In this document: positions 12,151-21,638 of the stretch, one piece after another
How positions within the stretch are numbered: the first letter of the stretch is position 1
Layout: each line of letters starts with the position of its first letter
Virus record (IMG/VR): IMGVR_UViG_3300044621_000561
Location: 1-40,088 of that record
Length of the DNA stretch: 40,088 nt
From: a virus
Direction: 5' to 3' (one strand)
Position numbers and translations under genes: made by a program
Notes under the pieces: model-generated
Database searches by the model: none
Seen by the model: the letters and a program-made list of their open reading frames with translations, nothing else
Told to the model about the DNA's origin: nothing

Positions 12151-14367
12151 TTATACGGTACGGACAGTGACCATCAGCATTCCTCCGAAACCAGAGAAGC
12201 GTTTGTCACTAGGTGTGCGGTTAATAAAATCCATCTCTTCAATCAGTGCGATGAATGTCTCGCCTGTTCTGAAGTCTTCTACTCTGACTGTATCGCCTAG
12301 ATTCTCGATGGCTTCTAACGCTGCCATACGAGCATAGGCTGCTCCGTCATAGCCCACCTCTACTCCGAAGTGGTCTGTCTCGTGGTCATAGCAGAATAAT
12401 GGATATTGGATGAGGCGCTGACGTGGTACAGCAGGCAGAGCCTTGACTTGGTAGCCAGTAAATAGTGGCCCAAGTGTGTTGTCGGTATCATCTCTAGTTA
12501 TAGTAAATTTGAAAGCAAGATACTCGTGAGCACCTGTGGGATATGGAATACCAACCTCTGAAATGGTTGCACCTTGTAGGAAGGATGCAATGTTGTACTC
12601 GACGCCAGTCTCGCTAATGGATTGGATTGATAATCCACCGTTGGTGGAATCAAAGCGTGGATTGAGGAACTTGAACAACTTGTTCTCTAGTGTGTTGTAG
12701 CGGATATAACCAGTCTGGATATAGCCTGTTGAAACTAATCTGTCCTCAGATTCAATATAGACAGAACCATTGCTATCTGTGTAGTTGGTGGTGAAAGCAA
12801 TCCTATCTGTTCCATCAATAAAGGCACAGGCTGTAGTCTCTCTGGTGGTATCACCTGATGCGTAGTAAGTATCATAGGCATAAGGAAATACCAGCGGTGC
12901 TATCTGTGTCGATAGGTCAATGCGAATAGTTCCTGGCTCATCTTCAACACCAGTTGCAGCCCAAGCAAACTTATCTCTGAAGCAGAAGTCATAGACAGGC
13001 TGTGTGTTCTCCCAGATAAGAGGACCATAGGCAAGAGATCCATCATCTGCCACTGCAGCTACACGGATGCCCTTGGTGGTACCGATGAGCATATAACCCA
13101 GATAGTAAGCAATCTTGTAGATACGCTCTCCGCTAGGCATCTCAGCAGCGGTGATAGCGCTGGTTAATGCAGGCATAGCACCTGCAGAAGTAAGCGTAAA
13201 CTTCTGGATGTTGGACTGAGTACCTGAGAATCCAGTGACATAGATAGCAGCACCAGAGGAAGTAATGCTGGTATATGTAAAGTTATCTACTGGATGAGTG
13301 TAGACAGCAGTTGGCAGGGCAGTTGCTGTGGTTGCAATCTCATAGACTTTGTTATTGATACAAGCAACGATACGTTCCTTGGTGAACTCCATTACAGCGT
13401 TAGTAACAACAATGCCAGTAGTGTCAAACATTGGTGTCGCTGCTATTCCAGAGTAGTCAGTCAGCAACTTCTTGTACATAGTTAGTTTGGTAGTACCGCC
13501 AGTAGTTACGTTAGTAACCCAGTAGCAGTAGACTCCATCGTCACACATTGCGTATACCTTGTCATCGGTACCAGCGTTGTAATCTACAAAGTGCTGAACA
13601 ACGCTTGTAACAGTACCAGTGGCAGGCGTAGAGGCTACGTTGGTAGCAGTCTTGGCATAGGTAAAGGTGGTTGTGGTAGGAACCGTTGAAATGGTGTAGG
13701 TACCATTGAAGGTGGCATCTACTCCAGCAACAACTATCTCCATACCTACTGCTAGTCCGTGTGCAGCACTGGTTGTCAGTGTAGCCACGTTAGATGTCAA
13801 AGCCTTATTAGATACAGATGCAGTAATGGTTGGGAAAATCTTATCTATGTCAAAACCATCAAGCATTAGACAGCCATAGAACTCGTTATAGGTAGATGAA
13901 CCAGTGTTGGTTAGTTGTTGCCATTGGATGGAACGCAGGAACTGCTGTGGTCTAAGGTTGGTATTGAGAGCAGCAGTAGTTTCGTGCGTAGCATCTACAT
14001 CAAGAATCAAGGTAGCCTGTCCCTTAGTCCAGACATCTACTCCCTTGGACTCTGTGTACTGAAAGCGTAGCGATTCATCCTGAGCAGGCTCAAAGTACTT
14101 GATGCCTTGGCCTAGATGGAAGGATGACTGACTTCTAAACCACCAACCAGTAAGGGTCTGCTCTCCAGCCTCACGAGTCTGGTCATACTGTTGCTTACGA
14201 TACTGCGCCGTTACACGGCGATAGGGTGACTCATCGCTTGATGCGATAAAGAATGGTTGACCATTGATTGCTAGATCAAAGGCCTCAGCATTAGGTGTAT
14301 AAGAAGCGACATTAGAAGGGTTTGATATGGGTACAGGAATACCCTCGGTGATGTCGAAGTCGACCAT
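12151..14367 (-). CDS. Large tail protein, probable tail nozzle or hub, 738 aa
   Basis: Mostly beta-strand sequence, with an inserted Ig-like/linker domain around residues 178-255 (Thr/Val/Ala rich, AAHGLAVGMEIVVAG) and repeated YCYW/VYE motifs suggesting a propeller-like core. The size and the order next to the 299-residue connector resemble podovirus tail nozzle proteins (T7 gp12-like position). No sequence family is certain. Confidence 0.6.
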   Translation of the reverse strand: MVDFDITEGIPVPISNPSNVASYTPNAEAFDLAINGQPFFIASSDESPYRRVTAQYRKQQYDQTREAGEQTLTGWWFRSQSSFHLGQGIKYFEPAQDESLRFQYTESKGVDVWTKGQATLILDVDATHETTAALNTNLRPQQFLRSIQWQQLTNTGSSTYNEFYGCLMLDGFDIDKIFPTITASVSNKALTSNVATLTTSAAHGLAVGMEIVVAGVDATFNGTYTISTVPTTTTFTYAKTATNVASTPATGTVTSVVQHFVDYNAGTDDKVYAMCDDGVYCYWVTNVTTGGTTKLTMYKKLLTDYSGIAATPMFDTTGIVVTNAVMEFTKERIVACINNKVYEIATTATALPTAVYTHPVDNFTYTSITSSGAAIYVTGFSGTQSNIQKFTLTSAGAMPALTSAITAAEMPSGERIYKIAYYLGYMLIGTTKGIRVAAVADDGSLAYGPLIWENTQPVYDFCFRDKFAWAATGVEDEPGTIRIDLSTQIAPLVFPYAYDTYYASGDTTRETTACAFIDGTDRIAFTTNYTDSNGSVYIESEDRLVSTGYIQTGYIRYNTLENKLFKFLNPRFDSTNGGLSIQSISETGVEYNIASFLQGATISEVGIPYPTGAHEYLAFKFTITRDDTDNTLGPLFTGYQVKALPAVPRQRLIQYPLFCYDHETDHFGVEVGYDGAAYARMAALEAIENLGDTVRVEDFRTGETFIALIEEMDFINRTPSDKRFSGFGGMLMVTVRTV

Positions 14368-14375
14368 TGCTCTCC

Positions 14376-15275
14376 TTATTTGACGGTTCTATTTATGAAA
14401 TCTAATCCAGCCCAGTTGCCGTAGTCATTAAGACTGCGCTCATCTCCAAGGGCTTCAGGTCCTATGCGCTGTGTAGACAGAATGTCATACACCTCAGCCT
14501 TAGACTCAGCGTCTTTGGTTGAGTATTCATTTGGGTAATCTTTCCAGACGTGGCTACGCATATTCTTCTGCCATACTGCAGTATGGTCATAGTAGAGATG
14601 GTAGATATATTGCTTATCTGGTATGTATAAATCAAAGCCGTGAGTAAATGCTCTGGCTGCAATAAGTATCTCTTCGCCCCAGAACATAATCTTTTGGTTG
14701 ACATCCAACTTAGCAAACTCACCAAGAGTAAAGATGAACCCAGCAGATACTGATGTCTGCTTGACCAAGCCTTCGCTTTGTACTGCAAGTTGACTTGGTA
14801 TCAGGCTTGATGCAAACTGGTCAGGCTTTTCTGAAAATGATATGGATGTTACTGACCTATCCCAGTCAGAGTATTCTTCTAGTCTGTCGTTGTAGATATA
14901 TGACGATGGGTATGCAGTTAGAAGTGGCTTCGCCACCCCTTGATCCTGCAGCTTCTTGATGTTATCAATCAAGGCCTCATCCCAGTCAGGATAGAAGCGA
15001 GTATGTGCATCAACCTGTAGGTAGTAATCCTGCCCTGAGTAATGCCTATTGGCTAGGTGTCTAGCTCTGCCTACTCCAATATCCTTCGGAGCTTGAGACT
15101 CGCTCATCCTAAAGTTGGCAACCTTTGGGATAAGTATTTGGAAGTCTTCTTTATAGACCTGATGGATTCCAAAGCAGATAGTATGGTTACCACTGCTTTT
15201 CTTTACTGCATCATATACAGTCTTTGGTAATTCAAAGTCGTGATATGAAGCTATCTGTACAAATATGGAAGCCAT
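14376..15275 (-). CDS. GlcNAc-type glycosyltransferase (PF11397-like), 299 aa
   Basis: The ATG at 15275 forms TAATG with the previous stop; a GTG six bases upstream is less likely. Residues 87-94 (QVDAHTRF) hold the DxH metal site, and FWGEE (198-202) is the second signature of this GT-A family, whose best-known member glycosylates Skp1. In a tail operon it could glycosylate virion proteins, with the Thr-rich neighbour (15478-15819) an obvious acceptor candidate. Confidence 0.8.
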   Translation of the reverse strand: MASIFVQIASYHDFELPKTVYDAVKKSSGNHTICFGIHQVYKEDFQILIPKVANFRMSESQAPKDIGVGRARHLANRHYSGQDYYLQVDAHTRFYPDWDEALIDNIKKLQDQGVAKPLLTAYPSSYIYNDRLEEYSDWDRSVTSISFSEKPDQFASSLIPSQLAVQSEGLVKQTSVSAGFIFTLGEFAKLDVNQKIMFWGEEILIAARAFTHGFDLYIPDKQYIYHLYYDHTAVWQKNMRSHVWKDYPNEYSTKDAESKAEVYDILSTQRIGPEALGDERSLNDYGNWAGLDFINRTVK

Positions 15276-15469
15276 TACCACTTACCTAACGGACAAGTGG
15301 CTGGCTGTAACTTCGTCTTTGCTATCATAAAACATCCGCACTGTCTACATCTGCGACTTATATGTGTAAGTTCTGGACATTCTTCGCATATAGCGAAGCG
15401 TCTATCTGCCTCTTCTTCTGTAGCCCTAGGCATACCATTAAACATATCCCAAGGTTTTACATCAGACAT
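15275..15469 (-). CDS. Zinc-binding small protein, 64 aa
   Basis: C28/C31 (CEEC) and C41/C44/C46 with C59 (CRQCGC, then TCP) form a two-knuckle zinc fold; the C-terminus ends PLGKW. This layout recurs in small phage tail-operon proteins. It is coupled to the glycosyltransferase downstream. Function unknown; possibly a chaperone or enzyme partner. Confidence 0.7.
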   Translation of the reverse strand: MSDVKPWDMFNGMPRATEEEADRRFAICEECPELTHISRRCRQCGCFMIAKTKLQPATCPLGKW

Positions 15470-15477
15470 CTAGACTC

Positions 15478-15819
15478 CTAGCAAGGTGGTGGTGGATAGG
15501 CTGGGTATCCACTAGTTGAACAGCTTGTGCTGCTGTTACAGCTTGAGCTACCACTCAAGTCTACAGTAGATGTAAACCTACCTTGTACATACTCTTCATT
15601 TGATAGATATGTGGTAGAACAATACCAAGTCACAGGTGGAGCCGTAGTAGTTGTGGTTGTGGTGGTTGTAGTAGTTGGAGCCGCTGTCGTAGTAGTGGTT
15701 GTGGTAGGCGCGGCGGTGGTAGTAGTCGTTGTTGTCGTAGTGGTTGTAGTGGTAGTTGTCGTTGTTGTAGTAGGCGACGTAACCCTAGCCTTGAGAACAA
15801 ACGCTAACAGATTTATCAT
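15478..15819 (-). CDS. Poly-threonine, Cys-rich protein, 113 aa
   Basis: Short hydrophobic N-terminus (MINLLAFVLKARVTSP), then threonine runs of 19, 7 and 11 separated by AAP, then a C-terminal domain with five cysteines, many serines and an end YPPPPC. Composition is mucin-like. It overlaps the fibre gene stop (TAATGA). It may be a flexible stalk or decoration protein carrying O-linked sugars added by the neighbouring glycosyltransferases; that is inference. Confidence 0.65.
   Translation of the reverse strand: MINLLAFVLKARVTSPTTTTTTTTTTTTTTTTTTTAAPTTTTTTTAAPTTTTTTTTTTTAPPVTWYCSTTYLSNEEYVQGRFTSTVDLSGSSSCNSSTSCSTSGYPAYPPPPC
15643..15774. repeat. Low-complexity Thr-codon repeat tract
   Basis: About 130 bases of degenerate ACN codons on the minus strand (GTN-like on plus). 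Mixed third bases (ACA, ACT, ACC, ACG) show that the protein tract, not a pure DNA microsatellite, is conserved. Length variation by slippage is likely. Confidence 0.75.
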
Positions 15820-16622
15820 TAGGCCAAGTCTCCAACCAACAAGAATGTGTTGGATGCTGTACAGATTAAGGCAGCGGTTGAATACTGAGCGCGAAGTGAG
15901 ATACCTGGAGTTCCATTGACAGTTACTCCAGCGCCTGCTGTAACGCTTACTGCTCCTGCTCCTAGACGAGCAATGAATACGATATCTCCAGCAGAGAAGA
16001 TTCCTGAGTTCACTGTTACGTTGGCTGTAACAGCGGAGGTGACGGTGACCAACTTAGACTTGTCTGCAGCCACCAAAGTATAGGCAGCAGTTTGAGCGTT
16101 GAAACCTACGCTTGCTACTGGTGTGGTCAGAGTCTTATTGGTGAGAGTTTCAGAGCCAGCCAAGGTAGCAAAGTCGTTATCTGTAAGGGCAGTATTAAAC
16201 TGTGCTGTAGTTCCAGATACGGTATTTGAACCAAGGGCAATAACCTTGTTAGACAAGGTTGCAGTGCCTGCAGCGGTCAGAGCATTATCTACACCAGAGG
16301 TATAGAAGTCTAAGTCATTAGAGGTAAGGACGTGCTTGATGGTTGCACCAGATGAGTGAGTGGTAGCAGCAGTTCCTGCCTGTCCACGAACCAGTCCAGT
16401 AAGGGTAGCTCCTGATGAACCTCGTACGAAAACAATCTCTTCAGAGGCAGTATCTGGATCAATGGCGATAGTGAATTGGTCTACGTTGCCACCAGCAAGG
16501 GTGACTCCACCAAGGAGTGCGGTGACCGCAGCGGTATTGGCTAGGGATAGAGTTGTATCGCCTGCTCCAATAGGAGCACTGAGTAGTTGCTCAATGCTGG
16601 TAGATGAGTATTTTCTGGTCAC
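15819..16622 (-). CDS. Tail fibre or minor tail protein, 267 aa
   Basis: GTG start with AAGGAG seven bases upstream. The sequence is Thr/Ala/Val rich. Residues 1-100 have an SSGATLTGLVRGQAGTAAT segment, followed by the LTNKTLTTPV repeat unit common in phage fibres, then a beta-rich end (TAAYTLVAADKSKLVTV and VTAGAGVTVNG). It probably forms a trimeric fibre or tail decoration. Confidence 0.65.
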   Translation of the reverse strand: MTRKYSSTSIEQLLSAPIGAGDTTLSLANTAAVTALLGGVTLAGGNVDQFTIAIDPDTASEEIVFVRGSSGATLTGLVRGQAGTAATTHSSGATIKHVLTSNDLDFYTSGVDNALTAAGTATLSNKVIALGSNTVSGTTAQFNTALTDNDFATLAGSETLTNKTLTTPVASVGFNAQTAAYTLVAADKSKLVTVTSAVTANVTVNSGIFSAGDIVFIARLGAGAVSVTAGAGVTVNGTPGISLRAQYSTAALICTASNTFLLVGDLA

Positions 16623-16633
16623 TTGCTATCTCC

Positions 16634-17533
16634 TTAGCGACTGTAGTGAACGCGGATTGGGTACTTGTCTGAAAGTTTGAGCGACTCTTCTTGCAGTCTT
16701 TGTTGATAAAGTGCATAGAGGTAACGAGAACTGCTGGTTCCAGCAGTAGATGGGATCTTAGAATCCATCGTGTCTGCCTCTGCAGAGGTAAGGTTGAGTC
16801 GACCTGGGTCAATGAAGGATAGTAAGCGAGCGCAGGTTCCATAGATGACTACATCTTGGCAGGATGCTGGAAGTCCTGTCGTTGCTACAAAGTCATCACC
16901 ATTGTTAACTAGAGGCGTAGGTTCCTTGGTATACCAAACCTGCACGGTTCTACCAGGTTGGATATTTTCATAGATGTTAATGGTGTTGCCTGTTGGGAAT
17001 GCTGTGGTATTTGCAAGGCCATCGCTTCTCCAGCGGTTAACTGGTAGCCACTCAAGGCTTGAACCAGTAGTTTGCCAGGAGGCAAACAGTACGGTTTCAG
17101 CATTAGCAGGTAGAGCATAGGTAGTCTGGCTTGCATTGAATGTAAAGGTAGTTGAGGCTACTCCCCAGAGGTTAGGGTAGAAACTGTTAATGGTATCGTT
17201 GATAGCCTGCTTGATTGACTGGCGTGGGAATGTAGGAGCAAGGAAGATTAAAGCATTCTGTGCGTGGCTGGCTGCAGTAGTTCCTTGATAACCTCTACCG
17301 AATCCACCAGGGATAGCATTCATAGTAGAAGCAGCCTTGTTAAAGTTGTCAATCCAGATCAGCTCGTCATCAATCTCAATCACACCTTTAGCAAGGTTGT
17401 TTGATGAACCAGCAACGATAGCAGTGTCATCGGCATCGATGGCAGTAGCCAAGTAGGTAATGCGGTCCTGGCGCATTGTGTAGCCTTGCAGGTTAGAGCG
17501 CACCTCTGTGACTAAGTCACTGAATGTTGGCAT
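16634..17533 (-). CDS. Head-tail connector / tail tube-like protein, 299 aa
   Basis: Starts MPTFSDLVTEVRSNLQGY after AAGGAGATG. The N-terminal helix, the small beta-domain (IEIDDELIWID), the aromatic middle (WQTTGSSLEWLPV) and the helical end fit adaptor/tail tubular proteins of short-tailed phages. It follows fibre and capsid genes in the usual order. The call rests on pattern and context. Confidence 0.55.
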   Translation of the reverse strand: MPTFSDLVTEVRSNLQGYTMRQDRITYLATAIDADDTAIVAGSSNNLAKGVIEIDDELIWIDNFNKAASTMNAIPGGFGRGYQGTTAASHAQNALIFLAPTFPRQSIKQAINDTINSFYPNLWGVASTTFTFNASQTTYALPANAETVLFASWQTTGSSLEWLPVNRWRSDGLANTTAFPTGNTINIYENIQPGRTVQVWYTKEPTPLVNNGDDFVATTGLPASCQDVVIYGTCARLLSFIDPGRLNLTSAEADTMDSKIPSTAGTSSSRYLYALYQQRLQEESLKLSDKYPIRVHYSR

Positions 17534-18587
17534 TCTTCATCTCCTTGATTTTCTCTCTGTATGACTGCATATTCTGTTTCAAGATTTCATCGTCAGGCGA
17601 TATCTTTAGCGCCTGCTTGCCGTACTCGTAGGCATCCTCATAGAGGCCTAACTTCCACGACGATACTGCTGCTAGGTCATAAGCCATATGGCCCCAGGCC
17701 CAGCCTTCTGATAGGAACTCTGGTCTCTTCTCAGTGATCTGCAAAGCTCGCTTGGCAACTAGGTTGCACTCAGCCCACTGCTGCTTGCGGTAGTAGTGAT
17801 GAGCCAAGGCAAGGACTGATTCCCTAGAGGCAAACTCTTCCATCGCCTTCATCAGCCATTCTTCCTCTAGTTCTGGCTCACATTTGGCAAGCATTCTCAT
17901 AGCAAAACTGCGCTCTGCAGGAAAGACTGATACTTCTAGATACTTCTTGAAGACATCTCTGGCTTCATCTAGATGCTTATGCCCGAAGTATTCTCTGCCA
18001 AGATAGTAAAGGTTTCTAGCATCAGGGTTGGCCTCTACTGCCTTGATGAGCAACTCTAAATAGTTTCTAGGCTTGTCATTATCTGGCAGGTGGTGTGATT
18101 CAAAGTTGTATATCTTGCGAGTCTCAGTACCTTCATAGCATTCCAAGACTTCGTGGATGGGATATATCCATCTCATACGGTTTCTGCGGTGGATACGGAA
18201 CCCATTGAACTCTGTGACAGGATTACCCTTATCGTCCCACGAGGTAATGAAGCGATACTCTGGTCTATCTATGCCCTCTTTGTGAGCCTTCTGCAACTTC
18301 TCATACCAGCCAGGAAGCATAATCTCATCTAGGTCCATAGCCACGCAGTAGTCAGCATCTGCTGGTACTAAGGCTAAGGCAGCATTACGAGCATCATCAA
18401 AGCGCCAAGGGCTTATATGAATCTGATGAACTGTAATGCCAAGGGACTTGGCTATCTCAATGGTGTTATCGGTAGATCCTGTGTCCACAAGGACGTGATA
18501 CTCAGCTTGCTTGGTAGAGCTATACCAACGCTCTACGTGCTTGGCTTCATTCTTTGCTATGGAATAGACTGCGATCTTGGCTCTCAT
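17517..18587 (-). CDS. Family 2 glycosyltransferase with TPR-like helical C-terminus, 356 aa
   Basis: The N-terminal GT2 domain has AKNEAKHVERW (11-21), DTGSTDNT (35-42) and the metal motif DLDE (85-88). From about residue 185 on, repeated helices (EANPDARNLYYLGREYFG, then ARDVFKKYLEV) look like tetratricopeptide repeats. It would transfer a sugar to a protein or surface glycan. It overlaps the connector gene by 17 bases and lies in the tail operon, again suggesting glycosylated virion parts or changes to host surface sugars. Confidence 0.83.
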   Translation of the reverse strand: MRAKIAVYSIAKNEAKHVERWYSSTKQAEYHVLVDTGSTDNTIEIAKSLGITVHQIHISPWRFDDARNAALALVPADADYCVAMDLDEIMLPGWYEKLQKAHKEGIDRPEYRFITSWDDKGNPVTEFNGFRIHRRNRMRWIYPIHEVLECYEGTETRKIYNFESHHLPDNDKPRNYLELLIKAVEANPDARNLYYLGREYFGHKHLDEARDVFKKYLEVSVFPAERSFAMRMLAKCEPELEEEWLMKAMEEFASRESVLALAHHYYRKQQWAECNLVAKRALQITEKRPEFLSEGWAWGHMAYDLAAVSSWKLGLYEDAYEYGKQALKISPDDEILKQNMQSYREKIKEMKNANIQ

Positions 18588-18591
18588 AGCC

Positions 18592-18819
18592 CTAGTCTAA
18601 CTCAGGCTCCTCATCAGGAGTGATTTTGCCAGTCTTATCAATCGTGCCGTTAGGAAACATAGAGTCATCCCATTCGGCTGTAAGAGGGTTGCCATCAAGT
18701 TCTACTGGGTCGCCAAGGATTACTCCGTTGACAACCATACCCTGCTCTAGCCAGACAATGGTTTCAGTCCCATCCTCATTGAGGATGATTTCTGGGTCAA
18801 AAGCGCGAAGAACTCCCAT
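18592..18819 (-). CDS. Acidic small structural-operon protein, 75 aa
   Basis: Starts MGVLRAFDPEIILNEDGTET; acidic (ends EEPELD) and beta-rich. Its start overlaps the stop of the fibre gene (18819). Possibly a fibre chaperone or collar component; no family is recognised. Confidence 0.6.
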   Translation of the reverse strand: MGVLRAFDPEIILNEDGTETIVWLEQGMVVNGVILGDPVELDGNPLTAEWDDSMFPNGTIDKTGKITPDEEPELD

Positions 18820-21179
18820 TATAGGTAGACCTCTCTGTTGGCAAAGTAGTTGGAGATTTGACGAATCTGAGAAGCAGTCAAGGCTTGACGGAATACTGCT
18901 GCTGCAACAAGTTCCGTAGCAGCATAACTGCTGCCGATGCGTCCGAGTTTTAATGTTTCTGTGGTTTCTAATGATGAAGTACTGGTATCTGTCAATGGAG
19001 ATGATGCAGTAGTATTTACATAAACATTTAATAAATCTGTGCTTACATTTCTAACAAAACTACCAGCAGTAAGTCCACCTTTAATTCCAGCATTTATGTT
19101 ACTTATCAAACCTACTGTTCCGTCTTTTATTGCACCTCTTAACGCAGGAGTTGTAATGCTGTAAATGTCGTAACCTCTGTCGGTTCCAGTGGCAAACGAT
19201 GCTGTTTTTGCAATATATGGACTAGAATCCCAATGCCAATCTCTGAACACTGCCAGTACAGTAAATGAATCCGCTGCCCCAAAGTTGAGGAAGTCTGTGG
19301 CGCTGGCAGCAAAGGTATTGGTTGCTCCTGGGTATAGGTAACCAGCGGCTGTGATACCAGCACTGCGGTAGGTGCTACCGCTGCGGTTGATTGTTACAGT
19401 GGCAGCATTGGTTGAAGACTCTGTAAAGGAAGTCTGTAGTAGGCTAGTGATGCTGCTCTCAAAGTTAGCATCGAAGACTACTGTGCCGCCAATGCCGTTT
19501 AATACTTGAGCACGGAAGAACTTACCGCGAGCAGGTGATTGACCCGATGCTTGTGAGCCAACTTCAAGTGGTGCGGTTCCAGCAAAAATACTTGTTACTC
19601 CAGCAACAGTTTGAGTTGCTCCAAGTTGAGTCCAAGTAATTCCATCATCTGAGGTAAAGAACCTTAGGTCATATCCACTTGCACCATTATCTACATCTAA
19701 AGTGACTCTAACCCATTTTGTAGTACCATCTGTAATCACTAATTGATCTGAGAATCTTTGAATAACTGTGGAGCCGTTTGTAGTCCAAACAAAAGTTAAC
19801 TGACCACTTGTGTTAACGCCAAGGTTGTAACTGCGTTGACCTCCTGAAACAACATCCTTAGCAAGGAGAGCAGTTTGAGCACTTGGTGTCCAATCATCCA
19901 ATGCAACCTTTACTCTAATATCGATATCACCTGTGATATCTAAAGCAGCCGCATCTGGTGTGCTTGCAAAGTTAGACGCAATACCAGGCAGATACAGATA
20001 CGTTCCGTTTGCCATATACCTGTTGTTGACTTCCATATAGTCATCAGTACCAAAGAGCCAGGTAGGTTGGGTAACGGCTACAGCCTTACGTCCAGAAGAA
20101 GCACGGTTGATAGTGACGGTCTGACCTGTAAGGGCGGTATATGATGTAGCAGCACCAGTAGTAATTACTGAAGTATCTGCGTTAAGCACCGTAGTACCGT
20201 CAATGCCATTAAGAATCTGGGCGCGGAAATACTTACCAGTAATAAAGAATGATCCGAGTGGAGAGCCGCCCAAAGATACGTTTCCACTTCCAGAATAAAT
20301 ACTTGTAGTAGATGCACCAGTTACGGTTGTGCCTAATTGAGTCCAGGTAGTTCCGTTGTCGGAAAGAAAGAACTTAACCTCATATCCGCCAGCGCCATTG
20401 TCTACGTCAAGTGTTGCTCTTACCCATTTTGCAGTGCCATCAGTTACGCCTGTTGCAACAGTGGATACTGCAAGAAGTGTAGTAGTCCCATCTGCAGACC
20501 ATTGTAAACCTATTAAACCAGTTGTTCCTATTCTCATATTGTAAGAAATACCAGTTGAAGCAGCTTCTCTTTTATCAATGATTGCACCATTACCAGTAGG
20601 TGTCCAGTCGTCTAGAGCGATAAATGCTCTTAGGTCAATGTCGCCAGTAATATCTAGTGCGGATGAATCAGGGATAGATTGTGAGTTACTGTTAGCACCT
20701 GGGTGATACACATAATTGGTGCCAGTATGATCTAGGAACTTAGGGTCATTAGAGTCTGCGGCGGTGCTAGAACCAAGTGTGGTAGGTAGTAGGGAGCCAG
20801 CGGTGCCGAGGTTGGTTATTGTCTGACCAGATGCAGAGGCATCGGTAGCATCTACATAATAGGAGGCTACTCCTGTGAGTAAATCGGTGGTTGGGTAGAC
20901 TTGTCGGAGAGCAGCCGCTGCAGGTAGGCCAGTAGTGCCAGCGATGTAATTACATACACCGTTAAAATCAAGCCAATTCCTTTTATCAAGACCCAACCCT
21001 GCAATCTCATTGAGAATACCTACCGTATCTGTGGAGTAAGGATTGATGTTCTCACGGTTAGCCCATTGCTTGGCAGCGAGTGCCTCATCAACCATATCGA
21101 CTTTATCGCGGTAGGTACCGCCATTAGCCAAACGGTTCAATTCATCGTTGAGCGTAGAGCCAAATTCTCCGAGAGCCAT
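18819..21179 (-). CDS. Large tail fibre with tandem LamG-like domains, 786 aa
   Basis: The N-terminal 100 residues are a helical attachment region. Two near-copies of a concanavalin/LamG-like domain follow at about 158-365 and 397-615, each with ALDITGDID and ALDDWTP and a TKWVR/AKWVRATLDVDNGA strand. A third, diverged one covers 620-786. LamG folds often bind sugars, so this is the best candidate receptor-binding protein. AAGGAG precedes the ATG. The duplicated domains are a likely recombination hot spot. Confidence 0.75.
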   Translation of the reverse strand: MALGEFGSTLNDELNRLANGGTYRDKVDMVDEALAAKQWANRENINPYSTDTVGILNEIAGLGLDKRNWLDFNGVCNYIAGTTGLPAAAALRQVYPTTDLLTGVASYYVDATDASASGQTITNLGTAGSLLPTTLGSSTAADSNDPKFLDHTGTNYVYHPGANSNSQSIPDSSALDITGDIDLRAFIALDDWTPTGNGAIIDKREAASTGISYNMRIGTTGLIGLQWSADGTTTLLAVSTVATGVTDGTAKWVRATLDVDNGAGGYEVKFFLSDNGTTWTQLGTTVTGASTTSIYSGSGNVSLGGSPLGSFFITGKYFRAQILNGIDGTTVLNADTSVITTGAATSYTALTGQTVTINRASSGRKAVAVTQPTWLFGTDDYMEVNNRYMANGTYLYLPGIASNFASTPDAAALDITGDIDIRVKVALDDWTPSAQTALLAKDVVSGGQRSYNLGVNTSGQLTFVWTTNGSTVIQRFSDQLVITDGTTKWVRVTLDVDNGASGYDLRFFTSDDGITWTQLGATQTVAGVTSIFAGTAPLEVGSQASGQSPARGKFFRAQVLNGIGGTVVFDANFESSITSLLQTSFTESSTNAATVTINRSGSTYRSAGITAAGYLYPGATNTFAASATDFLNFGAADSFTVLAVFRDWHWDSSPYIAKTASFATGTDRGYDIYSITTPALRGAIKDGTVGLISNINAGIKGGLTAGSFVRNVSTDLLNVYVNTTASSPLTDTSTSSLETTETLKLGRIGSSYAATELVAAAVFRQALTASQIRQISNYFANREVYL

Positions 21180-21192
21180 TATTTCTCCTTAA

Positions 21193-21351
21193 TTACTTTT
21201 GTTTGCTTGCCCAGCTATTATCAACCAAATTTGGATAAGATCTACCAGCAGCCTTAGCACGTGCTTTTGCTGCAGCCTTCTGCTTATCAGTTAACTTCTT
21301 AGATGTCTTCTTTGGGTTCTTTGTGTCCCAGAAAGCCTTTTTCTTTTTCAT
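21193..21351 (-). CDS. Lys-rich small protein, 52 aa
   Basis: Starts MKKKKAFWDTKNPKKTSKKL and has 15 Lys and 2 Arg in 52 residues, ending PNLVDNSWASKQK. It overlaps the start of the next gene upstream by ATGA. Such basicity fits binding to packaged DNA or RNA. One of nine similar genes in the late unit. Confidence 0.68.
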   Translation of the reverse strand: MKKKKAFWDTKNPKKTSKKLTDKQKAAAKARAKAAGRSYPNLVDNSWASKQK

Positions 21352-21638
21352 TTGCAACTACAATCCCAAGCCCGTAAGGACTTGTTTATTCTAGAGTTTG
21401 GATCCTTTGCCGTTTTAGCAGAGGTGAGTTTGGACTTCATCCCACACATCCTGCCACAGAAGGACTTGCGTCTAGCTGCAGACTTAGGTGAACGTTTCGC
21501 TTCAGCCTTCTTCACTGGTGGCTTGAGGTTCATACCTTGCGCTTTGGCAGATGCTCTGCCTTTAGCGTTGAGTCCACCTTTAGGATTCTTACCCTCTGCG
21601 CGTTGCCAGGCTGCTGTCTTTTTTGCCATAGGTTCCAT
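21348..21638 (-). CDS. Basic Cys-containing protein, 96 aa
   Basis: Residues 11-42 (WQRAEGKNPKGGLNAKGRA, then AKAQGMNLKPPV) and 55-95 (RRKSFCGRMCGMKSKLTSA, DPNSRINKSLRAWDCSC) match a widespread, uncharacterised phage family (DUF6321-like). C61/C65 and C93/C95 may hold zinc. The start may be 21638 or 21629; both have GGA upstream. Likely nucleic-acid binding. Confidence 0.72.
   Translation of the reverse strand: MEPMAKKTAAWQRAEGKNPKGGLNAKGRASAKAQGMNLKPPVKKAEAKRSPKSAARRKSFCGRMCGMKSKLTSAKTAKDPNSRINKSLRAWDCSCK

Noticed and set aside
15643-15774. Pure DNA microsatellite
   Set aside because: Third codon bases are mixed and the frame is kept, so selection on the Thr protein explains it better.
15527-15919. 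Rightward ORF with long Val runs
   Set aside because: It is the antisense of the poly-Thr tract (GTN codons complementary to ACN) and has no ribosome site.
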